From Gigantopelta aegis (taxonomy: Eukaryota; Mollusca; Gastropoda; Neomphalida; Peltospiridae): a DNA stretch of 64,000 nt. The stretch lies in contig NC_054703.1 in NCBI RefSeq assembly GCF_016097555.1, positions 39,969,130-40,033,129 on the forward strand. The letters are read 5' to 3'. Under the pieces are notes generated by a model. The model searched no databases. It saw only the letters and a program-made list of their open reading frames with translations, and was not told the DNA's origin. Numbering within the stretch: the stretch's first letter is position 1; every line of letters begins with the position of its first letter. Below are positions 36,470-45,287 of this stretch, piece by piece. The translations under genes and the position numbers were made by a program.

Positions 36470-37405
36470 CTTGGCATGGCATGGCATGGCATTAGTAGTT
36501 ATTTACTAGCCCAACATTGAATATCACAAGCCATGATGGGAGTTGGGATACCATAATCTAGAAGTCCTGTCTGGCATGGCATTAGTAGTTATTTACTAGC
36601 CCAACATTGAATATCACAAGCCATGATGGGAGTTGGGATACCATAATCTAGAAGCCATGTCTGGCATGGCATTAGTAGTTATTTACTAGCCCAACACTGA
36701 ATATCACAAGCCATGATGGGAGTGGGGATATACCATAATCTAGAAGCCCTGTCTGGCATGGCATTAGTAGTTACTTACTAGCCCAACTTTGAATATCACA
36801 AGCCATGATGGGAGTGAGAATACCATAATCTAAAAGCCCTGTCTGGCATGGCATTAGTAGTTACTTACTAGCCCAACTTTGAATATCACAAGCCATGATG
36901 GGAGTGGGGTACCATAATCTAGAAGTCCTGTCTGGCATGGCATTAGTAGTTATTTACTAGCCCAACATTGAATATCACAAGCCATGATGGGAGTGGGAAT
37001 ACCATAATCTAGAAGCCCTGTCTGGCATGGCATTAGTAGTTATTTACTAGCCCAACATTGAATATCACAAGCCATGATGGGAGTGGGGATACCATAATCT
37101 AGAAGTCCTGTCTGGCATGGCATTAGTAGTTATTACTACTAGCCCCAAATCAAAGCCCTGTCTGGCATGGCATATCACAAGCCAAGCCATGATGGGAGTG
37201 GGAATACCATAATCTAGAAGCCCTGTCTGGCATGGCATTAGTAGTTACTTACTAGCCCAACTTTGAATATCACAAGCCATGATGGGAGTGGGGATACCAT
37301 AATCTAGAAGCCCTGTCTGGCATGGCATTAGTAGTTATTTACTAGCCCAACATTGAATATCACAAGCCATGATGGGAGTGGGGGTACCATAATCTAGAAG
37401 CCCTG
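36470..37405 (-). repeat. 90-bp tandem array, inverted relative to 31572-32479
   Basis: About ten copies carry GGCATGGCATTAGTAGTTAT, TTACTAGCCCAACATTGAAT, ATCACAAGCCATGATGGGAG and ACCATAATCTAGAAGCCCTG. It is the reverse complement of the family downstream of ZNF 32522-34129. One unit at about 37130-37190 is scrambled (TTACTACTAGCCCCAAATCA). Confidence 0.93.
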
Positions 37406-37407
37406 AA

Positions 37408-37515
37408 TATGCTATTTTAATTCACATCTTTGCAAAAAACATTTTGCACATTTGAACGCATCAACACCAGAGTGAACATAAATATGCTATTTGAAATCAA
37501 ATCTTTGCAAAACAC
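37408..37515 (-). pseudogene. Zinc-finger fragments, partly duplicated
   Basis: The text is nearly identical to 35195-35272: on the minus strand YVHSGVDAFKCAKCFLQRCE, with a second partial copy alongside. The finger is internally deleted and cannot fold as C2H2. Confidence 0.6.
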
Positions 37516-38370
37516 ATTTGATGTATTTAAATAAGTGAGCAAAATTAATGTAGGAAAAATATTGTTTAGAAAAACAGATAAAAAGTAAACCCTGCGATTA
37601 AATATGTCATGGGATTTAGGATTAAGTATTTTTATAGGGTGTATATAATACTACCAAATCAAATCCCACTGACAATAGTAACATATGTAGCTAAAACTCC
37701 TACCTAAAGTGTATCAATCGACATACACCAGATATAAATACAACCAATCCTTACTCTTAAAGTGAATCAGAAAAGATTGGGGGTGAAGCTGCTCATTTCA
37801 GAGATAACAGGTAGCATCTATCACTACCCTAGTTCCGCACAAAATTTGAGTACTTTTTTACAGGTACCCATCACGTTTCAAGCACAAGGCTAATTGACAC
37901 AGTGGTACTAGATGAAATAAAATTGTATATATTTTTTACACCCAACACACTCACATTTATCACCAATCACAGGACTTTTGGTGTTAACTTCTCTATCAAA
38001 ACTTTGGTGCACCTCGAACTTTGACCCAGCTGGAAGTTATTTCGTTTAGTACTACTTATAATATGTCTTTGCAGGACCTCACATGCACACACACCTCCCC
38101 CCCCCCCCCCCCCCCACACACACCCAGCTACGTCGGTACTTCCCAACCAAAATGATAACTTGTCAGGGACATGCTGAACGGTTAGTTTTTAACAAAGACT
38201 CTCAGTCCGAAACATTGTTCCAGTTCGAGTGTCACATAAACGTTATAGCCAACATTTGCAAGCAATATCAATCCACATTTTTTGTAAAATATTGCAATCA
38301 GTGATAGTTATGAACACATTTATGTGAAATATACCATATGAATTCGTATAATCCGTTCTTTATATATGGC
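37516..38370. other. No gene seen; poly-C tract
   Basis: Anonymous AT-rich sequence, with a C-run flanked by (CA)n at about 38083-38125. The proline-rich frame there comes from the C-run. Confidence 0.5.
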
Positions 38371-38640
38371 AAATGTAGAAAGTTGGCACACTATCAATAA
38401 ATTTACTAAACCTACCGAACAGTCACTGCCAAGTAATCACAAAGGAAACGGACACAAGAAACCTACTCCGACCACTTGTTCGGACTATAATATAATTTGT
38501 TATGCGGACTGCGACTACTTACCTGGACTGTTCCGACAAATGTTTGTTTATTGAAGGAATTATTTCATAAGCCGAAACAAGAGATTTACACACCGATTTT
38601 GTACCAACTACTTTAGGTTTTAGAAATGTTGACCCAATTC
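38371..38640 (-). promoter_or_regulatory. Conserved upstream block of ZNF 32522-34129 (copy c)
   Basis: Read on the minus strand it carries the landmarks AAATCTCTTGTTTCGGCTTA, AGTCGCAGTCCGCATAACAA, ATTATATTATAGTCCGAACA, GTGTCCGTTTCCTTTGTG and the donor-like GTTCGGTAGGTTTA. It lies about 4.2 kb upstream of the start codon in sense orientation. It matches copies d and e most closely, and their linked genes resemble this one most. Confidence 0.63.
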
Positions 38641-38657
38641 CATGCAAACATTTTTGC

Positions 38658-38852
38658 GGAAACTATTTTATTCTGTATTAATTGTGCCAACTAATAACGC
38701 AACTGTAAGACATTAATTAAGCACCGCCTGAATTGTCTTGCAGCCAAAAAAGCGTCTAGAAGTAGATGTCCGTGCCGACAGAGTTTAAACCTGACACTGA
38801 GAGTTTTGCTGGGTATCTGTCGCGATGGCATGAATAAAATACTTATGGGGAA
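38658..38852. repeat. Dispersed repeat F, second copy
   Basis: CTATTTTATTCTGTATTAAT, GCACCGCCTGAATTGTCTTG and GAGAGTTTTGCTGGGTATCT match 27361-27555. As there, a minus-strand SINE A tail follows at once. Confidence 0.68.
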
Positions 38853-39575
38853 GGAAGGACATGTTTTATTTAACGAAGCACTCAACCCATTTTATTTACA
38901 GTTATATGGCGTCAGACATGGTTAAGGACCACACAAATATAGAGACTTAAAAAGTTTGTTTTGTTTAATGGCACCACTAGAACACATTGATTTATTATTC
39001 ATCGGCTATCGGATATCAAACATTTAGTAATTTTGACCTATAGTCTTAGAGAGAAAACCCGCTACCTTTTTCCATTAGTACCAAGGGATCTTTTATATGC
39101 ACCATCCCAGAGACAGGATAATACATAACACGGCATAACCGGCTGGGACGAGATATAGCTCAATGGGCCGGCCCACCGACAGGGATCGATCCCAAACCGA
39201 CCACGCATCAAGCGAGCGCTTTAACATTGGGCTACGTCCTGCACCTAGATATGGAGAGAGGAAAGAAAGGTTTTATTTAACGACGCACTCAACACATTTT
39301 ATTTATGTTTATATGACATCAGACATATGGTTAAGGACCACACAGATATTGAGAGAGGAAACCCGCTGTTGCCTCTTCATGGGCTACTCTTTTCGATCAG
39401 CAGCAAGGGATCTTTTATATGCACCATCCTAGAGACAGGATAATACATACCACGGCCTTTGTTACACCAGTTGTGCAGCACTGGCTGGAACGTAAAATAG
39501 CCCAATGGGCCCACCGACGGGAATCGATCCTAGATCGATCGCGCATCTAGCGTTTTACCACTGGGCTACGTCACA
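38853..39575 (-). mobile_element. SINE A / SINE B / SINE A mosaic
   Basis: A family A tail (38853-38945) is interrupted by a SINE B (about 38946-39245, ending in the head GCTTTAACATTGGGCTACGT). A full family A copy (about 39255-39575) ends CGTTTTACCACTGGGCTACG. All are minus-strand. Confidence 0.78.
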
Positions 39576-39629
39576 CTGCCTTCCCATGCAAATGTCCCTG
39601 CACTTCAAATCATAGCATGGATATGTTGG

Positions 39630-40176
39630 GATCCAATAGCCGATTATTAATAAATCTATGTGCTCTAGTGGTGTCGTAAAGCTAACGTAATTATGAGATT
39701 ACGACCGGAATGGACAGTGAGATGATAACAAGCCAAAAATGGTTGAACACTTAGAACGTAGCCCAGTGGTAAAGCGCTCGTCTGATGAGCGGTCAGTCTA
39801 GGATCGGTGGGTCAACAGACCTAATTCACATTTTAATTGCGCATGCGTGAATTCCTAGCAACTCGTTTGTTTGTTTGTTTTGTGTTATGACACCACTAGA
39901 GCACGTTGATTTACTAACTATCGGCTATTGGATGTCAAACATTTGGTTATTTTGATATATAATCTAAGTGAGGAAATCCGCAACAATTTTCAATTAGTAG
40001 TAACGGATATTTTATATTAACCAATCTCACACACATGATAGCACAGCCTTTGACATACCAGTAGTTGTGCAATGGTTGGAACGAGAAGTAGCTCAAGGGG
40101 CCCACTGAAGGGGATCGACCCTAGACTCAAGCGAACGCTTTACTACTGGGCTACGTCCCGTCCCCTAGCAACCCGT
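39630..40176 (-). mobile_element. SINE fragments and a SINE B with 13-bp target duplication
   Basis: 39640-39680 is a forward B tail and 39755-39815 a forward A head (TAGCCCAGTGGTAAAGCGCT). A minus-strand SINE B fills 39867-40163, flanked by CCTAGCAACTCGT (39854-39866) and CCTAGCAACCCGT (40164-40176), a target duplication with one mismatch. Confidence 0.8.
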
Positions 40177-40261
40177 AGACGCCATCTTACTAAAGATTAC
40201 ACAACAGAACACGTTGAGGGTATTGAAAAGTTTAATTCTGTAGCGCTGATGTTTGATCATA

Positions 40262-40602
40262 CAGTCATTGTCCACCGGCCTCGGTCGTGTCGTGGTTCAG
40301 CCATCGGACCCAAGGCTGGTAGGTACAGGGTTCGCAGCTCGGTACCGACTCCCACCCAGAGGTTATCGGACATAATGCTGATAGATACTGGGTTCGCAGC
40401 CTGGTACCGGATTCCACCCAGAGCGAGTTTTAACGACTCAATGGGTAGGTGTAAGACCACTACAATATTTTCTCTCTCACTAACCACTAACAACTAACCC
40501 ACTGTCCTGGACAGACAGCCCAGATAGCTGAGGTGTGTGCCCAGGACAGCGTGTTTGAACCTTAATTGGATATAAGCATGGAAATAAAGTTGAACTGAAC
40601 AG
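40262..40602 (+). mobile_element. SINE family D, near full length
   Basis: The head CACCGGCCTCGGTCGTGTCG and GGTTCGCAGCTCGGTACCGA lead to AATGGGTAGGTGTAAGACCA, ACAGCCCAGATAGCTGAGGT and the end TTAATTGGATATAAGCATGG. The middle includes a duplicated GGTTCGCAGC/GGTACCG portion. An open frame across it is not a gene. Confidence 0.8.
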
Positions 40603-40619
40603 TCATTGCCCACAAACAG

Positions 40620-40980
40620 GTCTTCTGGATTATGGTAGCCTCACTCCATGGCTAGTGATATTCAATGTTGGGCTATGCCCGACGCCTAATGAATTTTTTT
40701 TTTTTTGCAAATGTTGCAGTTAAGCCTATTTTGTAAATCTGAATATCCTGTCCCCACCCCATCCCTCAATGTTAGTGTTTTTAAGCTCTTATCTTCCTCT
40801 TTAGGTGACATATCTGATTATTACTATTATTTAGTAAAATTGTATAAAGTTAAAGTTTAAAGTAGGGCTAGTGAATTTTTAATCGTAGCAGGTAATTTTT
40901 TCTAATCACTGATCCCATGGCTAGTGGATTTTATATCTTTTTTTTAGAAAAGTCCTGGTTACAAGCCCCGTCAATTCCGC
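40620..40980. other. One copy of the 87/90-bp repeat, then a dispersed AT-rich repeat
   Basis: 40620-40695 (TCTTCTGGATTATGGTAGCC, GCTAGTGATATTCAATGTTG) is a single degenerate unit of the arrays at 31572 and 36470, lying downstream of another ZNF. 40860-40970 matches 35275-35370 in reverse (ATCCCATGGCTAGTGGATTT). No gene is seen. Confidence 0.6.
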
Positions 40981-41023
40981 ACAAAAGGGATAATGCTTAG
41001 CTTTACAGGCACCTTGCCAATTA

Positions 41024-41190
41024 CAGAGGCAGATCTAGGGAGGGGGGGGGGGGGGCATAATTTTATTGTATATTAAAAACAAATTAATTCTACGATCCCT
41101 CTGCAAACCTCCCCTAAAGTTCCCTTGCCATTCAGCCTCATGTCATTGCCCCCCCCCCCCCCCCAATGGATTTTCCTGGATCCGCCACTG
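41024..41190. mobile_element. Small MITE (GGCGGATCC ends) at the 3' end of a ZNF
   Basis: CAGAGGCAGATCTAGGGAGG on the left faces CCTGGATCCGCCACTG on the right, and the core shares CCTCATGTCATTG with 8192-8361. Poly-G and poly-C runs lie just inside the ends. It stops six bases before the stop codon of ZNF 41196-42320. No clean target duplication was visible. Confidence 0.75.
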
Positions 41191-41195
41191 AATTA

Positions 41196-42320
41196 TTAAG
41201 GTTTCTCACCAGTATGGATCAACTGGTGACGTTTAAGGTTGTGAGACATTGTGAACCATTTAGAACAGACGTCACAGCTGAACCTTTTAACAGCAGAGTG
41301 GACGACCGTGTGTTTGTTCAACCCTGTTCTGTTTGTGAAACACTTCTCACACGTCTCACACTTGAATCTCTTCACGTCAGAGTGGATGGTCACGTGGCCC
41401 TTCAGAAGCTTCTTCTGGTAAAAACCTTTCCCACAGACGTCGCACACGAACGGCTTTATGCCGGAGTGGGCGGCCATGTGTTCTTTCAAATAGGTAATCA
41501 GCAAGAAACGCTTTTCACACACCTCGCAAGAATACGGCTTCTCTCCCGTGTGAAGCAAGGCGTGCTTCTTCAAGCTCGACTTACGAGGAAACGCCTTAGC
41601 ACAAACCTCGCATATGAACGGCTTGTCGTCCGTGTGGACAATCATGTGTTGCTTCAAGCTGAATCCACGTGAGAAACATTTCGCACAGATTTCGCATTTG
41701 AAGTTCTTGGCTCCGTTGTGAATCAGCATGTGCGTCACAAGGTCGGTACTTCGCAGGAAGCATTTTGCACAGACCTCGCACTGAAACGGCTTGATGCCCG
41801 TGTGAATCAGAAGATGCTGTTTCAAGCCCGAACTTAGCGAGAACAGCTTCCCACACAGCTCGCATTTGAAGTCCTTGACGCCAGTATGGACGACCATGTG
41901 TCTTTTTAGTCTGGAACTGGCTACGAAACATTTGGCACACCACTCACATTTGAAATTAACCGTGTGGACAACCATGTGCTGGTTTAAGTACTTCTGCATG
42001 AGGAAACACTTTCCGCACACATCACACGTGAAATTGTTAGTGCCAGTGTGAAGGAGCATATGTCGTGTTAAGTTGTTCATGCAAAGAAAACCTTTCCCGC
42101 ACACCTCACACGGAAATGGCCTCTCACCAATATGGGTCCAAATATGCTGCTTTACCTTACTCTTGTAAGAGAAAGTCTTTAAGCACATCCCACATGCGAA
42201 GGGTTTTTCAAGAGACTGTTTGTGTTTCTGTGTATATATTTCCAGATCAGAGCTAGCTTTACAGTAGTTCCAAGGAACCTCACCTTCCAGACATCTATCA
42301 GTAGCATCAGAGGATGACAT
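41196..42320 (-). CDS. C2H2 zinc-finger protein, 12 fingers
   Basis: I start at the ATG at 42318-42320 (MSSSDATDRCLEGEV), since the frame further upstream opens only with GTG and paralogues start with MSS/MST. The product is about 374 residues: a tag of about 40 residues (DRCLEGEV...SSDLEI) and twelve C2H2 fingers. It ends in a linker (HTGEKP) followed by TAA TAA and, within ten bases, a MITE, so further fingers may have been lost. Finger order is collinear with the first fingers of ZNF 32522-34129, including the short linker before finger 4 (HTVNFKC), while helix residues differ. I infer a nuclear DNA-binding protein. A separate copy of an N-terminal module lies just upstream at 42388-42525. 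Confidence 0.91.
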   Translation of the reverse strand: MSSSDATDRCLEGEVPWNYCKASSDLEIYTQKHKQSLEKPFACGMCLKTFSYKSKVKQHIWTHIGERPFPCEVCGKGFLCMNNLTRHMLLHTGTNNFTCDVCGKCFLMQKYLNQHMVVHTVNFKCEWCAKCFVASSRLKRHMVVHTGVKDFKCELCGKLFSLSSGLKQHLLIHTGIKPFQCEVCAKCFLRSTDLVTHMLIHNGAKNFKCEICAKCFSRGFSLKQHMIVHTDDKPFICEVCAKAFPRKSSLKKHALLHTGEKPYSCEVCEKRFLLITYLKEHMAAHSGIKPFVCDVCGKGFYQKKLLKGHVTIHSDVKRFKCETCEKCFTNRTGLNKHTVVHSAVKRFSCDVCSKWFTMSHNLKRHQLIHTGEKP

Positions 42321-42387
42321 GGTACTGCTGTCCACACAGAAGTCTTAAGTAAACGTTTCTAACAGTGTAACGGTATATCAGAATGAG

Positions 42388-42525
42388 CTATTTACTACAA
42401 GTTTGGCCTTTCATAGAGAGGCCTTGCGGATTACGGTTTAATGTACGCATATCCAGGTCAGAGTTGTTTTCACAGTGTTTAGATGAGACCTCATATTTGA
42501 CACATCTAACATTAATGATGGACAT
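42388..42525 (-). CDS. Orphan ZNF N-terminal module (45 codons), possible upstream ORF
   Basis: The frame reads MSIINVRCVKYEVSSKHCEN then NSDLDMRTLNRNPQGLS and stops at 42388. It matches the N-terminal tag of the family, and that of ZNF 32522-34129 (DRCVQYEVSSKH) better than that of the gene immediately downstream. No finger follows. It is most simply a leftover of a leader-plus-N-terminus duplication. If the leader is transcribed as one exon it would act as an upstream ORF ending 67 bases before the main ATG. Confidence 0.65.
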   Translation of the reverse strand: MSIINVRCVKYEVSSKHCENNSDLDMRTLNRNPQGLSMKGQTCSK

Positions 42526-42546
42526 ATTGTTTTTCGAACAGACATT

Positions 42547-42790
42547 GAGGACATTATATCAGAATGTCTTGTCTTGTCAAGATTTTCTCCAAATTCAGCC
42601 CGGAATGAACACCATCTTGTGTATCTCCAGTACTCTAGAGACAGTGATGAAACAAATCCAGTGTAATTTATATCAGAAGGTCTTGTTTCGTTGTGCCTGT
42701 CTTTAAAACCAGTTTGGAATGAACACCATCTTGTGCATCTCCAGTACTGTAGAGGAAGTGATGAAGTAGATTCAGTCTAAAACCAGCCTG
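42547..42790 (-). promoter_or_regulatory. Leader of ZNF 41196-42320: two units
   Basis: Two units of the family leader are seen in sense orientation: CACTTCCTCTACAGTACTGG, CACAAGATGGTGTTCATTCC and CTGATATAAATTACACTGG. The distal edge reads CTTTTTTTCATTCCAG, acceptor-like, and is broken by a SINE at about 42795. Confidence 0.58.
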
Positions 42791-42794
42791 GAAT

Positions 42795-43195
42795 GAAAAA
42801 AAGCTTGGTTTGTTTAATGACACTACTAGAGCACATTGACTGCTAATCATCGGCTATTGGATGTCAAACATTTGGTAATTCTGACATATAGTCATCAAAG
42901 GAAACCTGCTACATTTTTTCTAATGCAGCAAGGGATCGTTTATATGCTCGTACCACGGCCTTTGATATACCAGTCATGGTGTACTGGCTGGAACGAGAAA
43001 TAGCCCAATGGGCCCACCAACGGGAATCGATCCCACACCGACCATGAGTGCTTTACCACAGGGCTACATTCAGCCCATTCAGCACCATTAGAGCACACTG
43101 ATTAATAATTAATTATTAAATTGGCTGTTGGATGTCAAACATTGGATCATTCTGGCACTTACACTGGCAGTTTTATTTAATGACACCACATCAGT
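42795..43195 (-). mobile_element. SINE family B plus a second B tail fragment
   Basis: Tail GGTTTGTTTAATGACACTAC, core AGCAAGGGATCGTTTATATG and head GTGCTTTACCACAGGGCTAC form one copy to about 43078. A further B tail fragment (TTGGCTGTTGGATGTCAAAC) follows. Confidence 0.77.
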
Positions 43196-43237
43196 GTTTC
43201 TGCCAGAAAGAACTTTTTGGGTATGGCGCTATAGAAT

Positions 43238-43360
43238 CAGGGGCGGCGTAGACGATACAGCCAGTATGGCTATGACCGTATAAATTTTTTTATCTTTGTG
43301 TGTGTTATATTTGTTGTATCTGTGAAAAGCTCCTTCACATGTGAATTTGTGTCGCCCCTG
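43238..43360. mobile_element. 123-bp MITE with CAGGGGCG ends
   Basis: CAGGGGCGGCG on the left faces GTCGCCCCTG on the right, and AGAAT occurs directly outside both ends (43233-43237 and 43361-43365). The core is non-coding. The text just before (CAGTGTTTCTGCCAGAAAGA) is related to the 41-bp array downstream and to 59540-59580. Confidence 0.65.
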
Positions 43361-43381
43361 AGAATTGAATGCAACCAAAAG

Positions 43382-43515
43382 AAAATGGGTTAAGTTAAGG
43401 TTAAGAAAATGGGTTAAGTTAAGGTTAAGAAAATGGGTTAAGTTAAGGTTAAGAAAACCATATATTAATGAATAATGATAAGAGTAATTCATTTTGTCAA
43501 AAGATTAACTTTAAA
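43382..43515 (-). promoter_or_regulatory. Predicted intron end of ZNF 41196-42320 with a 24-bp x3 repeat
   Basis: On the minus strand AATCTTTTGACAAAATGAAT, TACTCTTATCATTATTCAT and CTTAACTTAACCCATTTTCT match 8570-8660, the intron end proposed for ZNF 8779-9738. Here the CTTAACCTTAACTTAACCCA unit is tandemly repeated three times. This shared text supports common gene structure in the two subfamilies. Confidence 0.6.
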
Positions 43516-43536
43516 AAAACAAATTCTGCAAACAAA

Positions 43537-43868
43537 TCTGGGAATGGCACCATACCCGTTGTACCCTCTGGCATAAATCTGGGAATGGCACCATACCCAT
43601 TGTAACCTCTGGCATAAATCTGGGAATTGCACCATACCCGTTGTAGCCTCTGGCATAAATCTGGGAATGGCACCATACCCATTGTAGCCTCTGGCATAAA
43701 TCTGGGAATTGCACCATACCCGTTGTAGCCTCTGGCATAAATCTGGGAATGGCACCATACCCATTGTACCCTCTGGCATAAATCTGGGAATGGCACCATA
43801 CCCGTTGTAGCCTCTGGCATAAATCTGGGAATGGCACCATACCCGTTGTACCCTCTGGCATAAATCCT
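43537..43868. repeat. 41-bp tandem repeat (~8 copies)
   Basis: The unit is GGCATAAATCTGGGAATGGC then ACCATACCCGTTGTACCCTC and T. A related single copy lies at about 59540-59580 (GTACCCTCTGGCAGAAACCC). The overlapping open frames on the minus strand reflect a stop-free unit. Confidence 0.92.
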
Positions 43869-43869
43869 G

Positions 43870-44580
43870 CACATTGATGTATTAATCATCGGCTATTGGA
43901 TGTCAAACATTTGGTGATTTTGACATTTAGTCTTAGAGAGGAAACCGCTATATTTTTTTCATTAATAGGGATCTTTTATATGCACCATCCCACAACGGAA
44001 GGAAGGAAATGTTTTATTTAACGACACATCAACACATTTTATTTATGGCTATATGGCATCAGGCATATGGTTAAGGACCACACATATATTAAGAAGGGAA
44101 AACCACTGTCGCCATTTCATGGGCTACTCTTTTCGATTAGCAGTATGGGATCTTTTTATATGCACCATCCCATAAACAGGACAGCACATACCATAGCCTT
44201 TGATATAGGAAAACCGCTATATTTTTTCCATTAATAGGGATCTTTTATATGCACCATCCCACAAAGGAAGGAAATGTTTGTTTAACAATGCATTTTATTT
44301 ATGGTTATCTGACGTCAGACATATGGTTAAGGACCACACATATATAGAGAGAGGAAACCTGCTGTCGCCACTTCATGGGCTACTCTTTTCAGTTAGCAGC
44401 AAGGGATCTTTTATATGCACCATCCCATACAGGACAGCACATACTACAGCCTTTGATATACCAGTTGTGGTGCACTGGCTGGAACGAGAAATAACCCAAT
44501 GGGTCCAGCTACAGGGATCGATCCAAGACCGAACATGCATCAGCCGAACACTTTGCCACAAGGCTATGCTCTGCCCCAGG
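43870..44580 (-). mobile_element. Chain of SINE A and B fragments
   Basis: There is a B tail fragment (43870-43995), an A copy (43996-44205), a short B fragment (about 44210-44270, repeating ATTAATAGGGATCTTTTATA) and an A copy (44271-44580) ending near its tRNA-like head. All are minus-strand. Confidence 0.75.
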
Positions 44581-45100
44581 AAACATTTTCTCACTGTCAC
44601 AAGTTTCTCAGAGACATGACAGTATATACTTTTAAAAAGAACTGCCATAGGTAAACCGTCCCACCGATGGCTATTGTGAGCCTGCCTATGGCAATTGTTT
44701 AAAAAGTGACAAATAAACATGACTGAAAGGCTATTTTGCTCTATATAGACATATTTCAAATGTGCCAATGTTAAATATTGGTAGACAATGTACACCAGGT
44801 GTATACACTTTGCCATTGTTGAGGAGCTTTACCGATGGCACAAAAGTGTCATCAGTGATGGCCTCTATCTACGGCAACTTATATCTCAACGATGGCAATT
44901 TTCGTCGGTGCCGTTGTTAAGTTTGAGTTCTGCATATACCATAGCCCTGTACTTTATCTTTTCCATCTAAGAGCCAGATGACGCATACTGATATCTTTTA
45001 TATAGATAGTATGAAATGTTTAAGTCGCCAAATGAAAACATGGTCGCTTATGTCACCAAATCAGTCGCAATGTAGAGGCCTCTACCATGGTGTTTGATAT
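44581..45100. other. No gene; part of a dispersed repeat
   Basis: About 44870-44945 (TCTCAACGATGGCAATTTTC, GTCGGTGCCGTTGTTAAGTT) is matched at 63290-63350 (TCAACGATGGCATTTGCGTC). The stretch also shows inverted pieces around GCCATTGTTGAGG and CGATGGCAA, so it may be a transposon of unknown class. Confidence 0.45.
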
Positions 45101-45104
45101 ATGT

Positions 45105-45210
45105 CATGGGGCACTGGTTGGAATGAGATAAATAGGCACTGGTTGGAATGGGATAAATAGGCACTGGTTGGAATGGGATAAATAGGCACTGGTTGGAATG
45201 GGATAAATAG
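45105..45210. repeat. 25-bp x4 tandem repeat derived from a SINE core
   Basis: AAATAGGCACTGGTTGGAAT followed by GGGAT is repeated four times. GCACTGGTTGGAAT(GAGA) is a stretch of the SINE core, so this is another small array grown from SINE sequence. Confidence 0.85.
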
Positions 45211-45287
45211 TGGTTCCACAGAGAGGGTCCAGTCATATGACTTGAGCACATCAGGTAAGCACTCAACTATAGTCCTTCCCATCAGGG

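Noticed and set aside
40072-40497. A 141-codon plus-strand frame
   Set aside because: It spans the head of SINE B and most of SINE D; it has no domain and the same text recurs as dispersed repeats.
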